Source of the DNA: Streptomyces aurantiacus JA 4570
GTDB lineage: Bacteria; Actinomycetota; Actinomycetes; Streptomycetales; Streptomycetaceae
DNA: 64,000 nucleotides
Direction of reading: 5' to 3'
NCBI RefSeq assembly: GCF_000414115.1
Contig: NZ_AOPZ01000316.1
Coordinates: forward strand, 1-64,000
Positions 34,780 to 44,102 of the stretch are shown piece after piece (position 1 is the stretch's first letter; every line of letters begins with the position of its first letter). The notes beneath the pieces were generated by a model. It saw nothing but the letters and a program-made list of their open reading frames with translations, did not search any database and was not told the origin of the DNA. The position numbers and the translations under genes were made by a program.

Positions 34780-35217
34780 ATGGAACGCAAGGGATACATC
34801 CGGCTGGCAGGAGCCGCCGTGACGCTGGCCGCAGGCGGTGTCATAGCCATGGCCCCCGGGGCGGCCGCAGCCCCGCCCACACCCGCGGCCGCGTACAACA
34901 AGGCATGCGGCACCGGCTACAAAATCGTCAACCAGATCAACATCGGGAAGGCGGGGACGTCCTATCTGACCTATAACCCCGCGACAGGAAAAAACTGTGC
35001 TGTGACGATCCGCAGCACCCCGGGCCCTGCTGTCCACATGTACGTCTGGGTCCAGCGGGACGACACCAGAGACTACGCCGATGACGACGGCTACTACCGG
35101 TCGTACGCGGGGCCCGTCTACCTCGAGGCCAAGGGCTACTGCGTTTCCTGGGGCGGGGTGATCGCGGGCGAGTCAGCCGACAGGAGCGGCACCAACTGCG
35201 GTCGGATCACCGGGTGA
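34780..35217 (+). CDS. SapA-like spore-associated secreted protein
   Basis: A 145-residue exported protein with a signal peptide (residues 1-31, ending GAAAAPP). The mature part resembles spore-associated protein A of Streptomyces coelicolor: a conserved N-terminal CGTGYKIVNQINIG, LTYNPATGKNCAVTIRSTPG, the YRSYAGPVYLEAKGYCVSWGG block, and four cysteines that can form two disulfides. The ATG at 34780 has GGGAGG upstream. SapA-like proteins are found on aerial hyphae and spores; the precise function is unknown. Confidence 0.82.
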   Translation: MERKGYIRLAGAAVTLAAGGVIAMAPGAAAAPPTPAAAYNKACGTGYKIVNQINIGKAGTSYLTYNPATGKNCAVTIRSTPGPAVHMYVWVQRDDTRDYADDDGYYRSYAGPVYLEAKGYCVSWGGVIAGESADRSGTNCGRITG

Positions 35218-35455
35218 CATGCGCTCCAGCGCCCGGTAGCGAAGGAGTATGGCCGCGACGCCGCCTGTTGCCGCCTCGCTCGGCATCACGTACGCCGCAC
35301 CGTGGCCACGGCGACCGACCCCAGCCGATCACTGAAACATGCCCGACAGCCGCCTCTCCGCCAACGACTTGGGCGCGGAGCGATGATTCCTGGTGCCGCC
35401 GCCGGTCTTACTTCACAACAACGCGATGACCGATGCGACCGAGGAGCGAACCACC

Positions 35456-36337
35456 ATGGCCGAGGCAGAGACCCGCACACTGACCGTGCCCGGGGCCACC
35501 CTGTGCTACGACATCCGAGGCGACCGGACCGGCGGCACGACGGGTGAGAACGTCCTGTTCCTGGTCGGCTCGCCCATGGACGCCGCCGGGTTCGCCACGC
35601 TGGCGTCCCACTTCACCGACCGCACGGTCGTGACGTACGACCCGCGTGGCACCGGCCGCAGCCAACGGCACGACGGCGCCACGCAGTTGACACCGCAGGA
35701 ACACGCCGACGACCTGCGGCGGGTGATCGAGGACCTCGGAGCGGGGCCGGTCGACGTCTTCGCGAGCAGCGGCGGAGCCGTCAACTTGCTCGCTCTGGTG
35801 GAGCGGCACGGCGAGCTGGTGCGCACCCTCGTCGCGCACGAACCGCCGACGGCCCAGGTGCTCCAGGACCGTGAGGCGGCGCTGGCGGCCATCGCGGACA
35901 TCCACGCCACGTACCAGCGCGACGGGGTGGGCCCCGGGATGGCGAAGTTCATCGCGGTGTCCAGCCGGAAAGGCCCGTTCCCCGCCGACTGGGCGGACGA
36001 GCCCGCGCCCGACCCCGCCGACTTCGGACTGCCGACGCAGGACGACGGCTCGCGTGACGACCCGCTGCTGGCCCAGAACCTGCTGGCCTGCACCGGCTAC
36101 CAGCCCGACTTCGCCGCGTTGCGTGCCGCCTCCACGCACATCGTCGTCGCGGCCGGCCAGGAGTCCGAAGGCGAGCTCGCCGCCCGGGCGGCGGCCCAGA
36201 TCGCCACCCGGCTCGGCGTCGATCTGACGGTGTTCCCCAGTCACCACGGCGGATTCCTCGGCGGCGAGTACGGCCAGCACGGCGCCCCGGAGGACTTCGC
36301 GAAGGCGCTGCACCAGGTATTGGGGAACGGCAACTGA
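35456..36337 (+). CDS. alpha/beta-fold hydrolase
   Basis: A 293-residue alpha/beta-hydrolase. It has LFLVGSPMDAAGFATLA at the first strand, YDPRGTGRSQRHD, and a nucleophile position reading FASSGGAVN (usual GxSxG replaced by ASSGG). The C-terminal His is in SHHGGFLGG. The ATG at 35456 has GAGGAG upstream. The first GxSxG glycine is absent, so activity is less certain, but this variant is common among small Streptomyces hydrolases. It stands alone between the SapA-like gene and convergent helR. The gap 35218-35455 holds no gene that I can support. Confidence 0.82.
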   Translation: MAEAETRTLTVPGATLCYDIRGDRTGGTTGENVLFLVGSPMDAAGFATLASHFTDRTVVTYDPRGTGRSQRHDGATQLTPQEHADDLRRVIEDLGAGPVDVFASSGGAVNLLALVERHGELVRTLVAHEPPTAQVLQDREAALAAIADIHATYQRDGVGPGMAKFIAVSSRKGPFPADWADEPAPDPADFGLPTQDDGSRDDPLLAQNLLACTGYQPDFAALRAASTHIVVAAGQESEGELAARAAAQIATRLGVDLTVFPSHHGGFLGGEYGQHGAPEDFAKALHQVLGNGN

Positions 36338-36378
36338 CCGAGCGACTGGGCGACCAGGTGGTGCGGGGGGCCTCGGAG

Positions 36379-36420
36379 CGCCTCCCACCCGGCCGGTGAG
36401 GGCCGGACGGGCGGGAGGCG
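36379..36420. terminator. bidirectional terminator between the hydrolase gene and helR
   Basis: The arms 36379-36396 and 36403-36420 (CGCCTCCCACCCGGCCGG and its near-perfect complement, two mismatches) form an 18-pair GC-rich stem around a six-base loop, in the gap between convergent genes. Confidence 0.75.
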
Positions 36421-36435
36421 TTCGTCCGGCCGGCG

Positions 36436-38634
36436 TCAGGAGCTCGTGAGGATGACGAGCTGCTGCGTCGCCCGGCTCATCGCGACATAGCGATCGACCG
36501 CCCCCTCGATGCCCTCGCCGAACGCGTCCGGGTCCACCAGGACGACCAGGTCGAACTCGAGCCCCTTCGACAGCTCCGGGGTCAGCGACCGGACGCGGGG
36601 CGTCGAGCGGAACGCGGGATCGCCGATGACGCACGCGACCCCCTCGGCGTGTGCGGCGAGCCAGTCGTCGAGGATCGAGTCCCGTTCCGCGACGGATCCG
36701 TGGACGACCGGGATGCCGCTGGTGCGGATGGACGTCGGCACATTGGCGTCAGGCAGCGCCGCACGGATGGCCCGCTCGGCCTCCGCCATGACCTCTTCCG
36801 GCGTCCGGTAGTTGACGCTCAACGGGGCCACGTCGACCCGGTCGAGCCCGACCCGCGCGAGCCGCTCCTGCCACGACTCCGTGAATCCGTGCCGGGCCTG
36901 GGCGCGGTCCCCGACGACGGTGAAGCTGCGGGACGGACAGCGCAGCAGCAGCATCTGCCACTCAGCGTCGGTCAGTTCCTGAGCCTCGTCCACGATGACG
37001 TGCGCGAACGGGCCGCCGAGCAGATCCGGGTCGGCGGTGGCCAGTTCGGACTCGTCGACCAGGCTGACCTGGGCGTCGTGGCCGCGCAGCATCGTCACCA
37101 GCCCTTCGCCGTCGTCGCCGTCGGCACCCGAGGTGGACACGGCGTCGATCAGGTTGTCGACGACCTGCGCCATCCGCTCGCGCTGGGCGTCGAGGACGGC
37201 CGCCTGCCGACGCTGCTTCCTGGCCGCCTCCGGATCGCCGAGCCGATGCCGTGCCGCGTCCAGGAGCGGCAGGTCGGACACCGTCCACGCCTGGGCGTCG
37301 GCGCGCTGCAGCTTCCGCACCTCGTCACGGTTGAGCCAGGGCGCGCACTTGCGCAGGTAGGCGGGGACCGACCAGAGGTCCCCGACGAGATCGGTGGCTT
37401 CGAGCATCGGCCATGCCCGGTTGAGGGTCGTGACCAGCTCTCGGTTCTGCCGCAGCGACTTCCGGAACAGCTCGGGCGGTACCTCTTCGCCGTCGTATCC
37501 GCCCTCGTGCTTGTCCAGCAGGATCGTGACCAGCTCCTCCCAGACCTGTTCACGGGCTTCGTTGTGCGGAGTGCCGGGTTCCGGAGCTTCGAACGCCGCC
37601 GCCCAGTCGTCGGCGCTGAGCCAGACGTCGGACCAATGGGTCGAGACCGTCATGCCCTTGGTCGGCGGCTCTTCGTAGATGCCGACGGCCGGCTCGATCG
37701 CCTTCACCATGTTCGCGGACGACTTCAGCAGCGCCACCTCCGGATCGGCCTCGGCCGGTGCTTCGGCTCCCTCGGCGACGAGGTCCCGCACGATGCAGGT
37801 CTGCACGCCCTCCTCCCCGAGGCTGGGGAGGACGTCGGCGACGTAGTCCAGGTAGGGCCGGTGCGGACCGACGAACAGTACGCCGCCACGACGGTGGCCG
37901 AGGCGGGGGTCGGAGTAGAGGAGGTAGGCGGCGCGGTGCAGGGCGACGACGGTCTTCCCCGTGCCCGGACCGCCGTCGACGACGAGGGTGCCGCGGGATC
38001 CCGCCCGGATGATGGCGTCCTGGTCGGACTGGATGGTGCCGAGCACGTCACGCATCCGGGACGACCGGTTGCCGCCGAGACTTGCGATGAAGGCGGACTG
38101 GTCGTCGAGCGCGGCGTGCCCCTCCAGCCCGTCCGAGGTGAACACCTCGTCCCAGTAGTCGCTGATCCGGCCGCGGGTCCAGCGATACCTGCGGCGGCTC
38201 GCCAGCCGGCGGCTCGCCAGCCCCATCGGGTTGGCGTGCGTCGCCGCGAAGAACGGCTCGGCCGCGGGCGAGCGCCAGTCGAGCAGCAGCCGGCGCCCCG
38301 TACTGTCGGTGAGGCCGATTCGTCCGACGTACACGGGCTCGGCGTCGTCCGCGCCGACCATGTGGCCGAGGCACAGATCCAGCCCGAAGCGCCGCAAGGC
38401 GCGCAGGCGACCGGTCAGCCGGTGGATCTCCGTGTCCCGGTCCATCGCCTCCCGGCCGATGCCGCCGGGCGCCCTGCGCTGGGCGTCGAGACGGCCGGAC
38501 ACTTCGGCGATCGCCTGCTCGAGGCTCTCCGCGATGGCCGCGAAGTGCCGCTCGTCGGCGTCGATCAGCTTCGGGTCGGCCTTGGGAGAGAGGCGATCGG
38601 GAAGGTCGAACGCACTGATGGCCAGGGGATTCAT
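36436..38634 (-). CDS. helR: HelR-type RNA polymerase recycling motor ATPase
   Basis: A 732-residue superfamily 1 helicase-like ATPase of the HelD family. It has Walker A GGPGTGKTVVALHR, Walker B HVIVDEAQELTDAEW, and a late helicase motif KGLEFDLVVLVDP followed by RYVAMSRATQQLVIL. A long N-terminal coiled region (IAESLEQAIAEVSGRLD) precedes the core, as in proteins that enter the RNA polymerase channels. Actinobacterial HelR removes stalled or rifampicin-bound RNA polymerase from DNA and gives rifampicin tolerance. The ATG at 38634 has GGAG upstream. An exact rifampicin-associated element lies about 220 bases upstream, which fits this assignment. Confidence 0.92.
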   Translation of the reverse strand: MNPLAISAFDLPDRLSPKADPKLIDADERHFAAIAESLEQAIAEVSGRLDAQRRAPGGIGREAMDRDTEIHRLTGRLRALRRFGLDLCLGHMVGADDAEPVYVGRIGLTDSTGRRLLLDWRSPAAEPFFAATHANPMGLASRRLASRRRYRWTRGRISDYWDEVFTSDGLEGHAALDDQSAFIASLGGNRSSRMRDVLGTIQSDQDAIIRAGSRGTLVVDGGPGTGKTVVALHRAAYLLYSDPRLGHRRGGVLFVGPHRPYLDYVADVLPSLGEEGVQTCIVRDLVAEGAEAPAEADPEVALLKSSANMVKAIEPAVGIYEEPPTKGMTVSTHWSDVWLSADDWAAAFEAPEPGTPHNEAREQVWEELVTILLDKHEGGYDGEEVPPELFRKSLRQNRELVTTLNRAWPMLEATDLVGDLWSVPAYLRKCAPWLNRDEVRKLQRADAQAWTVSDLPLLDAARHRLGDPEAARKQRRQAAVLDAQRERMAQVVDNLIDAVSTSGADGDDGEGLVTMLRGHDAQVSLVDESELATADPDLLGGPFAHVIVDEAQELTDAEWQMLLLRCPSRSFTVVGDRAQARHGFTESWQERLARVGLDRVDVAPLSVNYRTPEEVMAEAERAIRAALPDANVPTSIRTSGIPVVHGSVAERDSILDDWLAAHAEGVACVIGDPAFRSTPRVRSLTPELSKGLEFDLVVLVDPDAFGEGIEGAVDRYVAMSRATQQLVILTSS

Positions 38635-38850
38635 GTCATCAGCTCCGATCCGAGGTCGCGTCGGTCGCGTCCGCGACATTCGGCGGCACGCATGCCCGCG
38701 CCTCGGCGCCGCGCGCCCCTGCCCGCGGCGCGAGGCCCACCAGCGGCTCGACGTCACCGCACGATCTGTAAACCGACAACAACACACGCACTTCGTGAAT
38801 CTCCGATTCCCGCAGGTACTGGCTTTGGCCAGTGATTCTGCGGTACGAAG

Positions 38851-38870
38851 GGGGCCTTGCCGCAAGCCCC
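38851..38870 (-). promoter_or_regulatory. rifampicin-associated element (RAE) upstream of helR
   Basis: Read on the minus strand this is GGGGCTTGCGGCAAGGCCCC, matching the published RAE inverted repeat that precedes rifamycin-resistance genes in actinomycetes. It is 217 bases upstream of the helR start in the right orientation. The rest of the 38635-38950 leader holds no gene. Confidence 0.85.
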
Positions 38871-38959
38871 CCTGTGCGCTATAAGTTGAAAGTGGCAAGG
38901 AGTGGGTACTCCTCTTTGCCCTGCCCCGCCGATCCGGACGGGCGCGTTCTTCACCCCGC

Positions 38960-39188
38960 CACCCATGTTGGGGCAACTTGTCTTGCGGGTCCGGCGGATG
39001 GCGACGATGAGCACGACGGACGCCGCGACGATCACCCCGACGAACGCCGGGTGGAGGTCCTTGGACAGGCTCGGCGCCCCGTCGGACCGCGTCAGCCACA
39101 CGGTCAGCGGGATCGCGTACGCGACGGCGAGCGCCGCGGCCGCCCAGCGAACCGCTCGGTCGTGCGCGCGGAGCAGGCTGCCGACCAT
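38960..39188 (-). pseudogene. fragment of a small membrane protein, fused against the TetR fragment
   Basis: The minus strand from 39188 reads as the start of a two-helix membrane protein: a basic N-terminus SLLRAHDRAVRWAA, a helix AVAYAIPLTVWLT, a loop, a second helix GVIVAASVVLIVAIRR, then RTRKTSCPNMGGG. Codon quality fades after about 38960 and the frame runs on into the RAE, so the true end is uncertain. It begins exactly where the opposite-strand TetR fragment begins, suggesting a rearrangement junction. It could be a short intact protein, but I favour a remnant. Confidence 0.4.
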
Positions 39189-39696
39189 GGGCGTGAGCGG
39201 ACCCGCGCTCTACCGGTACTTCGCCAACCGCGACGAGTTGATCACCGCGCTCATCAGGGACGCGTACCGGAGCCTGGCCGACACCTTCCGCGCGGCCGCG
39301 GAATCCGGTGCCGACGTGTCCGCGCTGGCGCACGCGCTGCGCGGATGGGCGATCGAGGACCCGCAGCGGTACTTCCTCGTCTACGGCACCCCCGTCCCGG
39401 GCTACCACGCCCCGGACGACGTCACCACGATCGCGTCCGAGATCATGACGACCCTGCTGGACGCGTACGCCGCGCGGCCCTCGGACGGACGCCCCGAGAC
39501 GCCGTTCGACGCGCACCTCGAGGACCACCGGAAGTGGGCGGACGGCCATCCCGCCCCGTCCGCCACCCTCCACCGGGCCCTGTCCTGCTGGACCCGCCTG
39601 CACGGCGTCCTGTCCCTCGAACTCGCGGGCCACTTCACCGGGATGGGATTCGACCCGGCGCTGCTCTTCACGGCCGAGTTGAACGACCTGACCTGA
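39187..39696 (+). pseudogene. TetR-family regulator lacking the start of its DNA-binding domain
   Basis: From the ATG at 39187 the protein reads MGVSGPALYRYFANRDELI, the second half of a TetR helix-turn-helix, and continues through a full-looking ligand-binding domain to a stop (169 residues). The first 30-40 residues that normally precede it (helix 1 and the first turn of the HTH) are missing. Nothing upstream in frame resembles them. The gene was probably cut by a deletion or inversion at about 39186. Confidence 0.75.
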
Positions 39697-39729
39697 ATCC
39701 GGCCGGCCGCGTCAGGGCGTGCTGACCGA

Positions 39730-41036
39730 TCAGGGCGTGTCGACCGAGAAGACCACGCGCTTGCCCGCAGCGGTGTTGATGCGTTCGTTGATGCCCCAGA
39801 GCCGGTCCGTGGACCAGGAGTAGTTGAGGTTCTGGGTGTAGACGGGGGCGGCGGTCATGACGTGCGGCGCGGTGTTGGCCTGTGCCTTGTGGACGCAGGA
39901 GTACGGATCGTCGGCGGTGCCGCCGCCCGCCCCGGTGGGGCAGGTACCCGCCATGTACCAGTTGGTGCCGTCGGTGGCCGCGCCCTGCATGGACCAGACC
40001 GGGGAGGTGTACGCGGCCGAGGCATTGCCCCGCGGGAGCTTGGTCGCGGCGTCGAGCGGCCAGCGCACGACGCGGCCGCCCGCCGCGTCCTTCTTGTACT
40101 CGGCCGAGACGAGCGCGTCCTGGCCGCCGGTGCGGTCGAGGCTGAGGGAGTTGAGGCAGGGAGTGGTTCCCTGGGTGACGGTGCAGGCCGTGTTGCCGGT
40201 GGTGGTCTGGTACATCGCGACCATCGGGACGGCGTAGTTGTGCCACAGACCCGACGAGGTGGTGCCGGAAATGCCCACCTCCTTCGCCTGCTTGTTCAGC
40301 TTCCAGATGTGCCTCAGGTCGTAGACCTGGAGGTAGCGCCCGTTGGCGACGAAGGCACGATCGCCGTACCAGACGACGCCGTCGACGTGATTGCCGGAAA
40401 CCACGCGGAAGTTGCCCTTGCCGTCCGCGCCCTTGCCGGGCTGGACCAGGAGCAGGTTGTGATAGTTGGGCGTGCCGTTCGCCGCGTTCACCAGGGTGAG
40501 CCGGGCGTACTCGTCGCCGCGCCGCTTGGCCGGATCGGGGTTGCCCATGTCGGTGCTGTGATGCCAGGTCGCGGCGTAGGAGGGGATGCCCTTCCACTTT
40601 CCGTCGGGGGGGCCGTCCCGGTATCGCTGTACGGCAGGGACAGGCCCTGGGGTGTCCAGCCGCCGTCCGTGGCGTTCCAGCTGCTCGACGTGTCGTCCTG
40701 CTTCTTCCAGCAGTACCCGCCGGGCTTGAGGCTCGCGGACAGGCCGGTGTCATGGCAGAGCCCGGCGACACCGGTGTTGCCGCCCGTCTTGAGAAGCGTG
40801 CTGACGTCGATGTTCTTGACGGCGCCGGTCTTCTCCACCGCCTCGACGGCGGCGTCCATGCCGTTGGCGCCGCCTCCGGAAACGACTTGGTTGAGCTTGA
40901 ACTGCGACACGGTGCCGGGGTCCACCGAGCCGAACGGCATTGCCGCGGCCGCCGGTTCGGCGTTCACGAGCATCGTGGCGACGGCCGCCGCCGCGGCACC
41001 GGCCACTGCCAGTCCTATACGCCATGCGTGAGTCAT
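39730..41036 (-). pseudogene. secreted protein gene with a frameshift in a G run
   Basis: The first part starts at an ATG (41036) with a signal peptide ending AEPAAAAM and runs to SDTGTAPP. The continuation is in another frame (DGKWKGIPSYAATWHHSTDMGNP) through to the stop at 39730. The shift falls in a run of seven Gs on the plus strand at 40606-40612; one extra base restores a single reading frame of 435 residues. The protein looks like a secreted beta-propeller or Trp-rich binding protein (DRAFVANGRYLQVYDLRHIW) but I cannot name the family. It is either a true mutation or a sequencing error in the homopolymer. It is divergent from the membrane protein at 41156. Confidence 0.75.
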
Positions 41037-41155
41037 GGACCGACCTTAGGCGTGCGTCGCAGGCGCCCTCTGCCGCGGGTCGGGCGCCCGTTTCCGTTAC
41101 ACCGACCGGAGCAGTTGTGGGGGAGGGGGGACTGATCGTGATCTAGCTTGACGTT

Positions 41156-42256
41156 ATGCCCGAAATTCCCGAAAGTTCTCCATCGGCGGACGCGCCCCGC
41201 CCCCGCCCTCCGCACGGAGAACACGGCAGACGGGCCGGCTGGCCCGAGCGATGGGAAGCGTTCAAGGAGTCGCCCTTCCTGCCGGCCACCGTGCTGGTGT
41301 TCATCCTGGCCGCGGCCGCCGGGCTCTTCGCGGGCTCGTACACGTACGCCATGGCCAATCCCACCCCCCGGCAGGTGCCGACGGCGGTGGTGGGCGCAGA
41401 GCGCGCGACGCGCGGCGAAGCGTTCCTGACGGGGATGGAGAAGGCCCTCGACGCCTCGATCGAGATCCACCGCTACGACACCGTGGCCGCCGCCCGCGAA
41501 GCGGTCGAGCAGCAGGAGGTCTTCGCGATCCTCGATGTCCGCCCGGGCGAACGCGTGGCACTCGACGTCTCCGGCGCTTCCGGCGCCTCCGTGGCGGACT
41601 TGCTGGCCGAGACCGCGACGAAGGTCGGACGCACCGTCGGAGTCCCGGTGACCGTCCACGACCTCAACCCCCTGCAGCCCGGGGACCCCCGCGGTCTGGC
41701 GATCTTCTACATCTCACTGGCCGCCGTGATCATCGGCTTCGTGGGGGCCATCCAGTTGAGCGTGCACGCCCGCGCGCTCAACCCCGCCGAGCGCATCGCG
41801 TTCACCCTCGCCTACGCCCTGCTGGGCGCCTTCGCGATCGCCGCGGTGGTCGACTGGTGGCTGGGCGCTCTCGACCTTCCCTTCGTCCAGTCCTGGCTCA
41901 TCCTGAGCCTGACCATGTTCGCCTCCGGCATGGTCTTCACGATGTTCAACACCCTGGTCGGACGGTGGTCGATGATCCCTACGTGGGGCCTGATGGTGCT
42001 CCTCGGCAATCCGTCCTCGGGCGGAGCGGTGTCCTGGCCGCTGCTGCCCTCCGTGCTCGGGCACATCGGCCGGTGGCTGCCACCGGGCGCCTCGGTCAAC
42101 GCCCAGCACACGGCGGTCTACTTCAACGGCCACCAGCACGCCTTCCCCTACCTCGTCCTCGCCGCCTGGGCGCTGGTGGCTAGTGCCGTGTTCTGGGTGT
42201 GGCGCCACCGCCACCCCGGAGGACGCGAGAGGGGCCCCGCTCACGCGGCGGCGTGA
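41156..42256 (+). CDS. DUF3533/YhgE-like multi-pass membrane protein
   Basis: A 366-residue membrane protein. After a basic Pro-rich N-terminus and one helix (about 44-66) there is an extracytoplasmic domain of about 110 residues (VPTAVVGAERATRGEAFL to VGVPVTVHDLNPLQPGDP). Five further hydrophobic helices follow. This one-plus-five topology with an extracellular domain is that of DUF3533, YhgE/Pip and ABC-2 permease-like proteins. No ribosome site precedes the ATG at 41156, so the message may be leaderless or nearly so. The function is unknown. Confidence 0.75.
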   Translation: MPEIPESSPSADAPRPRPPHGEHGRRAGWPERWEAFKESPFLPATVLVFILAAAAGLFAGSYTYAMANPTPRQVPTAVVGAERATRGEAFLTGMEKALDASIEIHRYDTVAAAREAVEQQEVFAILDVRPGERVALDVSGASGASVADLLAETATKVGRTVGVPVTVHDLNPLQPGDPRGLAIFYISLAAVIIGFVGAIQLSVHARALNPAERIAFTLAYALLGAFAIAAVVDWWLGALDLPFVQSWLILSLTMFASGMVFTMFNTLVGRWSMIPTWGLMVLLGNPSSGGAVSWPLLPSVLGHIGRWLPPGASVNAQHTAVYFNGHQHAFPYLVLAAWALVASAVFWVWRHRHPGGRERGPAHAAA

Positions 42257-42418
42257 CCGGCCCCGAGGCGCGCGCAGGACACCGGGCCGGCTGCGCCCCG
42301 GGCACGCGGCGGCGATGCCGGTCCGGAACGGGCCGGAGCAAGATCTTCGCCGCTGCGTGTGCGAACCGGGGAAGACACTCCTAGCCTGGAGGTCTCGGGG
42401 CTGTCTGGGAGGTTCGTC

Positions 42419-43474
42419 ATGCCCCGCCCCGTATGGGCCGGCGCCATCACCTTCGGCCTGGTCACGATTCCGATCAAGGTGGTCGCCGCCACCGAGGACC
42501 ATTCCATTCGCTTTCACCAATATCACCTGGAAGACATGGGGCGGATCCGTACCCGCAAGGTGTGCGAGATCGAGGACCGGGAGGTGAGCCAGGACGAGAT
42601 CGGCAAGGGGTACGAGGTGTCCGGCGACACCCTCGTCGCGGTGTCCGACGCGGAGCTCCGTGAGATCCCGCTGCCGACGGCCAAGGCGATCGAGATCGCC
42701 GCGTTCGTCCCCTATGAGAGCATTGATCCGATCCGGATCCGGGAGGGCTACTACCTCGAGCCGGACCGCAAGGTCGCCGAGAAGCCGTACACGCTGCTGC
42801 GCAAGGCCCTGGAGCGGAACGCGAAGGCGGCGGTGGCGAAATTCGCCTGGCACGGCCGGGAGCGGCTCGGTCTGCTCCGCATCCGCGACGACGCCATCGT
42901 GCTGCACGCCATGCGCTGGCCCGACGAGATCCGTTCCCCGGAGAGCCTTGCCCCCAAGGACATCGATGTCGACGACGGCGAGATCGACCAGGCCGTGCAG
43001 CTCATCGACTCCATGACCCGCGACGAAGGCATCGAGGGCGCGGAGTGGGCCACCGACCGCTACACACAGGCGCTGGAGGAGGTCATCCACGCGAAGGCGG
43101 AAGGCAAGAAGCCGCCTCGCGCGGAGACGGAGGAAGCGCCGGCGGGCGAGGTCGTGGACCTCATGGCCGCACTCCAGCAGTCCGTGCAGCGGGCCCGCGA
43201 GACGCGTGGCGAGTCCGACGCGGACGTGCACGAACTGAAGCCGAAGAAGAGGGCGGCGAAGAAGACCGGCCCCGACCGGACCGCCAGGAAGACGGCTGCG
43301 AAGAAGACCGCGGGAAAGAAGACAGCGGCGACGAAGACCGCGGCCAAGCAGTCCGCGGCCAAGCAGTCCGCGGCGAAGAAGACCACAGCCAAGAACACCA
43401 CAGCTAAGAAGAGCCCGGCCAAGAAGGGCCCGGCGAAGAAGGCCGCGTCCGGCAGGCACCGGCGGAGCGCCTGA
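42419..43474 (+). CDS. ku: non-homologous end-joining protein Ku
   Basis: A 351-residue Ku protein. Residues 1-260 form the core ring (MPRPVWAGAITFGLVTIPIK and the following RFHQYH, then the conserved MRWPDEIRSP). The C-terminal 80 residues are a lysine/alanine tail built of repeats such as KKTAAKK and AKQSAAK, as in other Streptomyces Ku proteins, likely binding DNA. Bacterial Ku caps broken ends and recruits ligase D. The ATG at 42419 has GGGAGG upstream. No ligD is in this window, so this may be one of several ku copies. Confidence 0.95.
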   Translation: MPRPVWAGAITFGLVTIPIKVVAATEDHSIRFHQYHLEDMGRIRTRKVCEIEDREVSQDEIGKGYEVSGDTLVAVSDAELREIPLPTAKAIEIAAFVPYESIDPIRIREGYYLEPDRKVAEKPYTLLRKALERNAKAAVAKFAWHGRERLGLLRIRDDAIVLHAMRWPDEIRSPESLAPKDIDVDDGEIDQAVQLIDSMTRDEGIEGAEWATDRYTQALEEVIHAKAEGKKPPRAETEEAPAGEVVDLMAALQQSVQRARETRGESDADVHELKPKKRAAKKTGPDRTARKTAAKKTAGKKTAATKTAAKQSAAKQSAAKKTTAKNTTAKKSPAKKGPAKKAASGRHRRSA

Positions 43475-43563
43475 CCGGGCGACCGTGCCGCACCCCGCCC
43501 CCTTACGGTGCAGAAATCGGGGCAACCGAACAGTGCACCGCCGAAAGGACGGCCGGAGCACCT

Positions 43564-43603
43564 CGGAACAGCCGGACCACCTCCGGAACAGCCGGACCAC
43601 CTC
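43564..43603. repeat. two perfect tandem 20-bp repeats upstream of the VOC gene
   Basis: CGGAACAGCCGGACCACCTC occurs twice without a gap (43564-43583 and 43584-43603). A degenerate copy precedes it (43546-43563), and two copies of CGGAATAGGA follow, the second overlapping the ribosome site of the next gene. It probably arose by slippage. Confidence 0.8.
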
Positions 43604-43635
43604 GGAATAGGATCGGAATAGGAGGCGAGAGCCCG

Positions 43636-44007
43636 ATGGCGATCGCGACGTACACCCTCGTCGCCCTGGACTGCCGGGAACCGGAGTCGCTGGCCCGTTT
43701 CTACGCGGCCGTACTGGGCGGCGAGATCAAGCAGTACGACGAGGACTGGTACGACCTGTACGCCCCCGGCGGGCACCGCATCTCCTTCCAGCGCGCCGCC
43801 GACCACCAGCCGCCCAAGTGGCCCCAGGCGTCCTCCGATTCGCAGCAACTGCACCTCGACTTCACCGTCACCGACATGGACCGCGCCCAGGAAGAGGTCC
43901 TCGCCCTCGGTGCGAAGGCACTCGACCTGGACGACCAGGACGGCGAACGCGGCTTCCGTGTCTTCGCCGACCCCGCGGGGCACCCCTTCTGCCTCTGCCG
44001 GGAGTAG
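43636..44007 (+). CDS. VOC-family (glyoxalase-like) protein
   Basis: A 123-residue single-domain protein of the vicinal-oxygen-chelate fold with two beta-alpha-beta-beta-beta modules: YTLVALDCREPESLARFYAAVLGG and LHLDFTVTDMDRAQEEVLALGA. It ends FADPAGHPFCLC. The ATG at 43636 has GGAGG upstream. Such proteins are dioxygenases, lyases or drug-binding resistance proteins; here the substrate is unknown. It is preceded by tandem repeats, with no clear operon partner. Confidence 0.85.
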   Translation: MAIATYTLVALDCREPESLARFYAAVLGGEIKQYDEDWYDLYAPGGHRISFQRAADHQPPKWPQASSDSQQLHLDFTVTDMDRAQEEVLALGAKALDLDDQDGERGFRVFADPAGHPFCLCRE

Positions 44008-44102
44008 AGGCGGAGGCGCGTCGGCACTCGGCATCCGCGCGGGCGTGCCGGACGGTCAGCCGCGCGGATCCGCACGCGCCGCCGGGAACCTAGACTTGAG
44101 GC

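Noticed and set aside
39187-39696. Functional TetR regulator
   Set aside because: The first part of the DNA-binding domain is missing with no plausible upstream extension.
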